Shown here: one piece after another, positions 17,056 to 22,839 of the stretch
Layout: every line of letters begins with the position of its first letter
Numbering within the stretch: position 1 is the stretch's first letter
Source of the DNA: DATCZB01 sp035513215
Lineage (GTDB): Bacteria; Pseudomonadota; Gammaproteobacteria; Steroidobacterales; Rariloculaceae
Direction: 5' to 3'
DNA length: 24,853 nt
NCBI GenBank assembly: GCA_035513215.1
Contig: DATKCK010000018.1
Span: 1 to 24,853, forward strand
Translations under genes and position numbers: made by a program
Notes under the pieces: generated by a model
What the model was told of the DNA's origin: nothing
What the model saw: only the letters and a program-made list of their open reading frames with translations
Database searches by the model: none

Positions 17056-17228
17056 AGGCCGTCACGCTCGAGAATGACCGTGGGAACGGGCTCATCGAAG
17101 CGCTCGACCTCGCGCATGTCGAAGTGCTTGGAATAGCACTGGGCGGCGGCGTCGAGGTCGGTGACCGGCAACGCCAGGACATCGTTCTGGTATGGGAAGG
17201 CGGCCTTGAATCGATGTGTGTCTGTCAT
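17052..17228 (-). pseudogene. Truncated glyoxalase/VOC-family gene
   Basis: ATG 17228 starts a 58-residue product (66 if ATG 17252 is used). It reads 'QNDVLALPVTDLDAAAQCYS' then 'HFDMREVERFDEPVPTVIL', the first beta-alpha-beta half of a vicinal-oxygen-chelate (glyoxalase/dioxygenase) domain. It then ends at a TGA right after the 'ERDG' turn. Full VOC proteins are about 120-130 residues, so the second half, with half of the metal site, is missing. I found no continuation in the other frames, because the next bases are the intact DHFR-like gene. A deletion that joined the two genes is the simplest reading. If translated, its stop couples to the DHFR-like start. Confidence 0.65.
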
Positions 17229-17239
17229 CTTGTTTAGCG

Positions 17240-17962
17240 TTATGCCATCCATACGCCTACGTCGTGAACCAGAAACCCATGCGGAGTTACGGAAAAGATA
17301 ACCGAGGGCCCCTCCAATTGAGATAGGGCTCGATAGGTGGCTCTGAAAGCGAATCCGTATTCCGGCGAGCTCTGTTCGGTTAGCTCAATACGCTCCAATC
17401 TGTAGGACGTGTTGGCCCGATAGCGCAGTAACCGATTGCGTGCTGACTCCGGCGTTTCTGTAGCCGCCGCAACGTGGTTATACGCAAGTGTCAACAACTC
17501 GTTAGAGTTGACCAGAATGTAAGACATAGCTGATGCCGGAATCGGCTCGTTGCTTCGCACGGCCGTTTCGGGCACCTGCGAGCGATCTTCTATCTCGCAC
17601 TCGCTCCCAGTTCTCGCAACCCAATTCCAGTACGCGAAGCGCTCGACGCTCCAGTCGTATCCATCTTCCTTGCCGAGGCCAGTGATGAAGCTCGCCTCCA
17701 TCGTGCATAGGGAGTCCTGCACAAGAGAGGGCCGAAAATAAACCCAACCATCGAGCCGGCGTGGTCTGTCGCCGGTTCCTTCGGTGAAAGCACCCTGCAC
17801 TTGCATCACTGTACGATGGCGCCACGCAGGTATCTCATCGAGCATCAGGGCTGCTCGAATCGACTCGGCTTCCGCTTCCGTGGCGGGCCGTACTTGAGCG
17901 TCTGTAACGTCACAGCAGAAGGCTATCATTCCGGCCAGCAGAGCGTTCACTGTGGCTCTCAC
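17240..17962 (-). CDS. Exported protein of unknown function (240 aa)
   Basis: I recognise no family. The start is GTG 17962, with GAGG about 7 bases upstream. A signal peptide (about residues 1-22, with hydrophobic core NALLAGMIAFCC) suggests export. The mature part is mixed alpha/beta with a helix at the start (PATEAEAESIRAALMLDE), a middle rich in aromatics (DGWVYFRPSLVQD, YAYWNW-like segment) and a C-terminal pattern of strands ending HDVGVWMA. Base composition is lower in GC (about 50-55% in lines I counted) than in the flanking genes, which suggests separate ancestry. It overlaps the stop of the frameshifted cupin frame by 4 bases and, at its own 3' end, an optional upstream ATG of the VOC fragment. 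Confidence 0.7.
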   Translation of the reverse strand: MRATVNALLAGMIAFCCDVTDAQVRPATEAEAESIRAALMLDEIPAWRHRTVMQVQGAFTEGTGDRPRRLDGWVYFRPSLVQDSLCTMEASFITGLGKEDGYDWSVERFAYWNWVARTGSECEIEDRSQVPETAVRSNEPIPASAMSYILVNSNELLTLAYNHVAAATETPESARNRLLRYRANTSYRLERIELTEQSSPEYGFAFRATYRALSQLEGPSVIFSVTPHGFLVHDVGVWMA

Positions 17963-18426
17963 TGATGCACCTCGCCCCAGATGAACGGGCCGTCGGCAAT
18001 GTGCTTGGGGATCTGATGCACGATCCGCTTCGTCAGGCGCTCATTGGCGGCAGCACAGATTGCCGTCATCATTTCATTCAGTTTCCCCAGATGTGTCGCC
18101 GCCGTCGGGATCCCAAAAGATAACCCATGCCCCAAATCACTGCTGAAATCCTCGAAGCGGTGCGCGGCGCCCGCAGGAACGAATACCGCATCGCCCGCCG
18201 AAAGACTCAATATCTGATCCTCCAACGCGAATCGGCTTGCGCCGGATTGAACGATATAGATCTCATCTCGCTTGTGCGGGCGTTGAGGATCGGCACCGAT
18301 CGGCGCATAGAAACCCAATGACATCGTTCCCTGCTCGAACCCGAGAGCGTAGCGCTCGCCTTCCGGCCATTGCTCCGATGGATCGCCAGGTATCTGCGAC
18401 AGCAATTCCTTGAGGGAGACTTTCAT
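17959..18426 (-). CDS. Single-domain cupin, apparently frameshifted
   Basis: As read, the frame is 155 aa. Residues 1-97 are a standard small cupin: 'QRPHKRDEIYIVQSG' (48-62, ligands H51 and E55) and 'GDAVFVPAGAAHRFEDF' (78-94, ligand H89). After Asp97 the frame gives unrelated sequence. In the -1 frame it continues 'FGAWVIFWDPDGGDTSGETE' and stops at 18076-18074, giving a 117-aa protein with the usual cupin ending (WVIF...GG). A T is therefore missing at 18134-18136, or the site is shifted during translation. The 58-residue zero-frame tail has coding-like third positions in its last part and may belong to another small gene remnant. The start is ATG 18426. The predicted role is a cytoplasmic binding or enzyme domain of unknown ligand. 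Confidence 0.7.
   Translation of the reverse strand: MKVSLKELLSQIPGDPSEQWPEGERYALGFEQGTMSLGFYAPIGADPQRPHKRDEIYIVQSGASRFALEDQILSLSAGDAVFVPAGAAHRFEDFSSDLGHGLSFGIPTAATHLGKLNEMMTAICAAANERLTKRIVHQIPKHIADGPFIWGEVHQ
18130..18136 (-). other. Frameshift site in the small cupin gene (T TTG GGG)
   Basis: On the minus strand the bases read, in the zero frame, GAT TTG GGG, so the heptamer T-TTG-GGG fits the X-XXY-YYZ layout of a -1 slippery site. Moving to TTT GGG restores the expected cupin C-terminus. A one-base loss from a T4 run is the simpler cause; programmed shifting or a sequencing error remain possible. Confidence 0.5.
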
Positions 18427-18453
18427 TTAGGCGGCGCCCTATGTCCCGGAGTG

Positions 18454-18843
18454 TCACGGTGCGATCACTAGATTCTCTTTCCCTTCTTCGGCCAGAGTTA
18501 TGCTCGTGCCATCACGACTTGCGGTGAGCCACACAGCGGGCTCAGTGTTCTCGTCCATAAGGATTAACGAAGACCCGCCAGCCGAGGGACCAAGCTTCAC
18601 TCGCACCTCGCCTCCGGCACTGCGCAAACGAAGCTGACCGCTGCCGTCCTCGCCTGTGTGCAGTTGCGCTACGACCTCGTCATCAGCGGCGACGAGTTCA
18701 ATCAATCTCGCGCGGAGTACATCAGGCACTTGCGCAGAAGACTGCGCCGATGCCGTGCGTAGGGTGCCAAACGGTGCGACAAGATTTGTGGCAAGTAACA
18801 GCGCCACTATGGCAAGTAGACCCTGGGTAAAACGGACGTTCAT
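18454..18843 (-). CDS. Small exported protein of unknown function (129 aa)
   Basis: ATG 18843 is chosen over the far upstream ATG at 19008 because AGGAGGG lies 6 bases before it and the signal peptide starts here (residues 1-33, ending RTASA). The longer frame would translate the inverted repeat at 18932-19009. The mature part starts with a helix (VPDVLRARLIELVAADDEVV) and then has a regular beta pattern ('AQLHTGEDGSGQLRLRSAGG', 'VRVKLGPSAGGSSLILMDEN', 'AVWLTASRDGTSITLAEEG'). This looks like a small beta-sheet domain with repeated Gly/Asn turns. I know no function. It is the first gene of the minus-strand series running to the sulfurtransferase and lies in the lower-GC island. Confidence 0.75.
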   Translation of the reverse strand: MNVRFTQGLLAIVALLLATNLVAPFGTLRTASAQSSAQVPDVLRARLIELVAADDEVVAQLHTGEDGSGQLRLRSAGGEVRVKLGPSAGGSSLILMDENTEPAVWLTASRDGTSITLAEEGKENLVIAP

Positions 18844-18931
18844 CGCTGCCCTCCTGTTAACGCGTTGTGCAATTTGGCCTTCACCCTTCACGCAACCACC
18901 TCCGCCGATACTGGTAGCGCATAACGCCTGG

Positions 18932-19009
18932 GATGAGCTGCAGGCAAAAGCGGCGCGCCCTTTGCTCTTCTCTTTGCAAAGGGCGTGCGCTTTTGCCTGC
19001 CTCAGCATC
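18932..19009. repeat. Large imperfect inverted repeat (attC-like hairpin)
   Basis: Two 34-base arms (18932-18965 and 18976-19009) pair through GATG, CAGGCAAAAGCG and CGCCCTTTGC blocks, with small mismatched bulges and a 10-base loop. On the minus strand GTTAGGC (19035-19029) lies upstream and GTTATGC (18925-18919) just downstream, resembling integron core sites (GTTRRRY). The matching RYYYAAC box on the other arm is not present, so this is not a complete attC by eye. Confidence 0.4.
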
Positions 19010-19042
19010 TCGCTGCGCTCTCCGTACCGCCTAACAGTAAGT

Positions 19043-19080
19043 GGACTTCAAATCGCCGTGAGATACCACGGCGATTGTCC
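19043..19080. repeat. Inverted repeat after the 1229-aa reductase gene
   Basis: GGAC (19043-19046), a TTCA bulge, AATCGCCGTG (19051-19060), loop AGATAC, CACGGCGATT (19067-19076) and GTCC (19077-19080) form a 14-bp interrupted stem. It lies 63 bases past the reductase stop on the minus strand and just before GTTAGGC. It may act as a terminator (only TTT follows) or be part of the cassette-like structure next to it. Confidence 0.4.
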
Positions 19081-19142
19081 GTATAACACGCATGCGCAAA
19101 CCGTATATCACCCTTCTCGCCAGTGCCAGCAGGAAACACACG

Positions 19143-22100
19143 CTAGGCCGGCCGTTCGCGCAGCCGATCGAGCCAGCGATTCGAGAGTTTCTGCTGAACC
19201 GAGTTCTGCCGCAGCCGGGCGTGCAGATTGTCGAAATCCACGCTGTCGAGATTCTGATTCTGGTCCGAGCACGAATAGACGAAAAACTCTCGGCCGCTGT
19301 CGGGATCGACGTGCCGGCAGAGACATTGTGCGCAGACGCCTTTCATCATGCATTGCATTGGCGAGTTGATCGAACCGGTCGCCTTATGGTTCGGCTTCAG
19401 GTAAGGCGCGAGCCGGCCATGCCGCGCCTCCTTGACGCTCGCCATCATCCGATCCGAGCCGATGGCAATGATGTGATCGACCTCGTCTAGCGGGATAGTC
19501 ATGGGCCCTACCTCGCCTTTGGCATATGCCTCCATCGCGTCGACGATGCCGCCGACGAAAGTCCTCGCTCCGGCGCTCGATATCGCGGTCGACCCGGCGA
19601 CGGGCAGAGCCTCGACGGCCCATACGACGACATCGGCCGACGCCTCGATGTCTGCGCCATTGAAAATATCTTCCGGCGTACTGTAGCTCGCAAACAAAAC
19701 GATACGGTTGCCGGCAGCCCGCAGCGCCCGGGCGATCGCGAGCGAAACACCATTGCCCACGCCGCCGCCGGCGAGTAACACGGTTCCGGCGGGGGGAATC
19801 TCGGTCGCGGAGCCGGTCGGTCCCATGACGACGAGACGCTGACCCGGTTTCCAGTCGGCGCATAAACGGGACGAAGCGCCGGATTCCAGAGCGATCAGCG
19901 AAATCCGCCCCTCTTCCCGGTCGGCCCAAAAGCCCGGCAGGGCAAGCCCGTCGGCGGTGAGCGCCGGGTCCCCGGCGCCCGGTGCTGCGGTTTCTAGCGT
20001 CTGGACGCGGTACAGATGCCCGGGCTCGAATCTCCTGGCTGCCATCGGGGCGCGCGCGACGAGCTCGACGATGGCAGGCGCCAGCCGTTTCACCTCGATC
20101 AGCTCGGCGAGGAGCAGGTCGTCGAGTCGCGCGAACAGCGTCCGGCGCGTCTCGTCGCGGCTCTCCTGCGGTGCGTCTTTCGCTGCGCGAATCTCGGCCT
20201 CGTGCAGCTCCACGATCCCTGGGTAGCCGTGCTTGGCGCTCGCCATCGCCTTGACGACAGTGCCCGTGTAGACGGGATGGTTGTCCCCGAAGAAGCTGAT
20301 GTATCGGCCGTCCCTGCGATACGACGTGAACGGCGCTGGCTTTCCGATCTTGGGCCAGAGCGTGTCGTGCATCGGCTCGAGCTTCGTCTCCCCGTTCGCC
20401 CAGGCCGGCTCGTAACGCTGAAAGTACTTGCCATCCATTTCGAACGTGCCGGGATGCTCGAGCTCGTAGGTCACGTTCGGCGACGTTCCTGCGGCGACGA
20501 AGAGGCTCTTCATCGGCAGCTCGAGCTCCTCGCCGTCCTCGGTCCCGGCGTCGGCTCTGCGAAAGCGCACGGCGCGGAGATGGCCGTGCTCGTCGGCGAT
20601 GGCGCGAACGGGATTCATGTTCGGGGCAAGCGCGATGCCCTCGTCGAGCGCCTTGTAGATTTCCTCGTGGTTCTGGCGGTAGGCAGGCGAGAGCTCGATG
20701 CTCTTGCGGTAAAACAGCGTGATGCCGCCCCAGCTCTCGACGAGCCGCTGAAAGTCCGGCGCTTCTCCGGCGGCAGCGGCGCGCCGTCGTTCCTCGCGGA
20801 CCGCTCGTCCATGGGCGAGAAACTCATCGAGAATCTCGAGCTCCTCTGCGTCGAATTCGCCGCGCAGTCGATCTTCGCCGGCGGCGCTGATCAGCTCGTG
20901 GCGCTCGAGAACTCTTTCGACCTGCAAGGGGTAATAGGCCGCGCACTCGGTGGCCGTGTCGATGGACGTCAGCCCGCCGCCGATGACACCGGCCGGCAAT
21001 CGCACCTGCAGATCGACCAGAGACGACTTCCTCGCGGCACCTGTGAACTGCAGGGCCATCAGAAAGTCCGTCGCCTTGCGGATCCCGCGAATCAGATTGT
21101 TCTCGATGCCGATGACAGTCGGGCGGCCGGCGCCGGCGCAAATCGCTAGATGGTGGAACCCGTTCTGCCAGGCGTCCTCGATCGTCATCGTCCCGCCGAA
21201 GCGCACGCCGCCGTAGCTGCGAAACGTCGCGCGTCGCGCCAGCAGCAGGTAGATGACCTTGAGGAAGTTCTTGTCCCAGCGCACGGTGATCCCGTATTCG
21301 GCGACGCCGCCGAATCCCGTCAGCGTTCTCTCATCGAGCTTCTCGTAGAGCGCCGAGTAATCCCGGATCGGTTGTGGCGGCTGCGCCCCGTCGCCGACGA
21401 GCTCGGGCGGCAGCGGCTCGATTTTGAGCGCGTCGATGCCGACGACGGCGAATCCCTCGTTTATAAGATAGTGCGCGAGCGTGTAGCCCGCGGGGCCGAG
21501 CCCGACGACGAGGGTGTTCAGGCCGTGATACGGCAGGGCGTAGGGTCGGCGAACGTTGAGCGGGTTCCACCGCGTCAGCAGGCTGTAGATCTCGAAGCCA
21601 TAGGGCATGAACAGCACATCGGTCAGCACGCTCGTCTCGATCTGCGGAATGTCGACCGGCTCGGTCTTCTGATAGATGCAGCCTTTCGTGCAGTCGTTGC
21701 AGATGCTGTAACCGGTTCCGGCGCACATCGGATTGTCGATGACGACGAGGGCCAGCGCGCCGATGTTGTCGCCCTGCCGCTTGACGAGATGCATCTCCGA
21801 GATCTTTTCCTCGAGCGGGCAGCCCGTGACGCTGGCGCCGAGCGGATTGGTCTTGTACGTGTCGTCCTTGCGGTTGCGCATGCCTTTCGAGCAGGAATCC
21901 GTATCGCGTTCGTGGCAATAGATGCAGTGGTCGATCTCGTAGAGGATTCTGCGCTCGCCGTGGCGCTTGCCCGTCAGCCCGAAGCCGTCGCGGCGGCGGC
22001 GCGTCGCGGCGAGGCCCTTCCAGACAGAGTATCCGTCGCGCGCTTCGACCTCGTGCGCCACGAGCGCGTCGAAGTCCCGCTTCTCGGGCTCCTTGAAGCT

Positions 22101-22832
22101 GACCCAATCGGCGACGTGCAGCTTGACCTCGGGATCGGTCCGCGCGAGCCATGCCCAGCGGCGAACGTGCTCGAGCAACGCGTCGGCAAGGGCGCCGTCG
22201 GCGAGCTTCAGATCATCGGCGAAGGCGCCGGCACCGGCAGAATCCGCGAGCCGCTCACGCAGCACGCGGACCTCGCTCGCAGGCGATTCATCGGCCGTTG
22301 CGTTGACGAGTCGCCACAATCGTGCGGCCGCGGCAGCGATGCGTCCCTCCCGGTCGGTGCTCCCTGCAAGGTCCGGAAACGCGCCGTGGATCAGAAGCTC
22401 GAGCTTGTGCCCGATGTCGGCGCGGTCCCAGTCGCTCGTGTCGATGTCCTTGAAGCGCTTGCCGAGCGAGGCGACGACGCAGCTCCGAAACACGAACACC
22501 GAGTCGAGCTCGGCGCGAATCGCTTCGCGCTGCCGCTCGCGATCGGCCGAGACGCCGAACAGCCTCGCGACGAAATCGCCGACGAGCGGCGCGAGACGCA
22601 CGAGAAGCTCGGAGACGGCGACGGGCTCCATGCCGTCGCCGTGGTTCTCGCGATAGGCGAGATAGTCCGCGTGGAGATCCGGGGATTGTTCCGCGAGCTC
22701 GTCGACGAAGACGCCGTAGAGGCGCTCGAGCCCCGCGGCCGCGTGCAAATCCGCGTAGCTGAAGCCCGGGACGCCGAGCCGAAGGGGTTCTTCAGCATCC
22801 CCGCCGTTCATCGCCGCGGCGGCAGTCGCCAA
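19143..22832 (-). CDS. Multidomain FAD/Fe-S/NAD(P)H oxidoreductase (1229 aa)
   Basis: This is probably the electron-input or electron-output partner of the molybdoenzyme upstream. Residues 1-290 are an unrecognised helical domain. Then come Cys clusters: HCIYCHERDTDSC (302-314) with C338, and C370, C378, C381, C385 (CAGTGYSICNDCTKGC), ferredoxin-like 4Fe-4S sites. Residues about 437-860 are a GltD/thioredoxin-reductase-like FAD domain (VVGLGPAGYTLAHYL, 442-456; VIGGGLTSIDTATE, 616-629; AAGTSPNVTYE). The last 300 residues resemble ferredoxin-NADP reductase/PyrK: 'AGGGVGNGVSLAIARAL' and a final 2Fe-2S cluster with C1161, C1167, C1170 and C1188 in CMMKGVCAQCLC ... CSDQ. The start is TTG 22832, 7 bases after the previous stop, or ATG 22811; no clear ribosome-binding site decides. 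It has no signal peptide, so it is cytoplasmic. Confidence 0.85.
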   Translation of the reverse strand: MATAAAAMNGGDAEEPLRLGVPGFSYADLHAAAGLERLYGVFVDELAEQSPDLHADYLAYRENHGDGMEPVAVSELLVRLAPLVGDFVARLFGVSADRERQREAIRAELDSVFVFRSCVVASLGKRFKDIDTSDWDRADIGHKLELLIHGAFPDLAGSTDREGRIAAAAARLWRLVNATADESPASEVRVLRERLADSAGAGAFADDLKLADGALADALLEHVRRWAWLARTDPEVKLHVADWVSFKEPEKRDFDALVAHEVEARDGYSVWKGLAATRRRRDGFGLTGKRHGERRILYEIDHCIYCHERDTDSCSKGMRNRKDDTYKTNPLGASVTGCPLEEKISEMHLVKRQGDNIGALALVVIDNPMCAGTGYSICNDCTKGCIYQKTEPVDIPQIETSVLTDVLFMPYGFEIYSLLTRWNPLNVRRPYALPYHGLNTLVVGLGPAGYTLAHYLINEGFAVVGIDALKIEPLPPELVGDGAQPPQPIRDYSALYEKLDERTLTGFGGVAEYGITVRWDKNFLKVIYLLLARRATFRSYGGVRFGGTMTIEDAWQNGFHHLAICAGAGRPTVIGIENNLIRGIRKATDFLMALQFTGAARKSSLVDLQVRLPAGVIGGGLTSIDTATECAAYYPLQVERVLERHELISAAGEDRLRGEFDAEELEILDEFLAHGRAVREERRRAAAAGEAPDFQRLVESWGGITLFYRKSIELSPAYRQNHEEIYKALDEGIALAPNMNPVRAIADEHGHLRAVRFRRADAGTEDGEELELPMKSLFVAAGTSPNVTYELEHPGTFEMDGKYFQRYEPAWANGETKLEPMHDTLWPKIGKPAPFTSYRRDGRYISFFGDNHPVYTGTVVKAMASAKHGYPGIVELHEAEIRAAKDAPQESRDETRRTLFARLDDLLLAELIEVKRLAPAIVELVARAPMAARRFEPGHLYRVQTLETAAPGAGDPALTADGLALPGFWADREEGRISLIALESGASSRLCADWKPGQRLVVMGPTGSATEIPPAGTVLLAGGGVGNGVSLAIARALRAAGNRIVLFASYSTPEDIFNGADIEASADVVVWAVEALPVAGSTAISSAGARTFVGGIVDAMEAYAKGEVGPMTIPLDEVDHIIAIGSDRMMASVKEARHGRLAPYLKPNHKATGSINSPMQCMMKGVCAQCLCRHVDPDSGREFFVYSCSDQNQNLDSVDFDNLHARLRQNSVQQKLSNRWLDRLRERPA

Positions 22833-22839
22833 GCCCTTG

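Noticed and set aside
18844..19008. N-terminal extension of the small exported protein to ATG 19008 (184 aa)
   Set aside because: It would translate the inverted repeat, while ATG 18843 has an AGGAGGG site at ideal spacing and starts a proper signal peptide.
18919..19035. Complete integron attC site
   Set aside because: Hairpin and GTTRRRY-like sequences are there, but the RYYYAAC box expected on the opposite arm is missing and no integrase lies in the window; kept only as attC-like.
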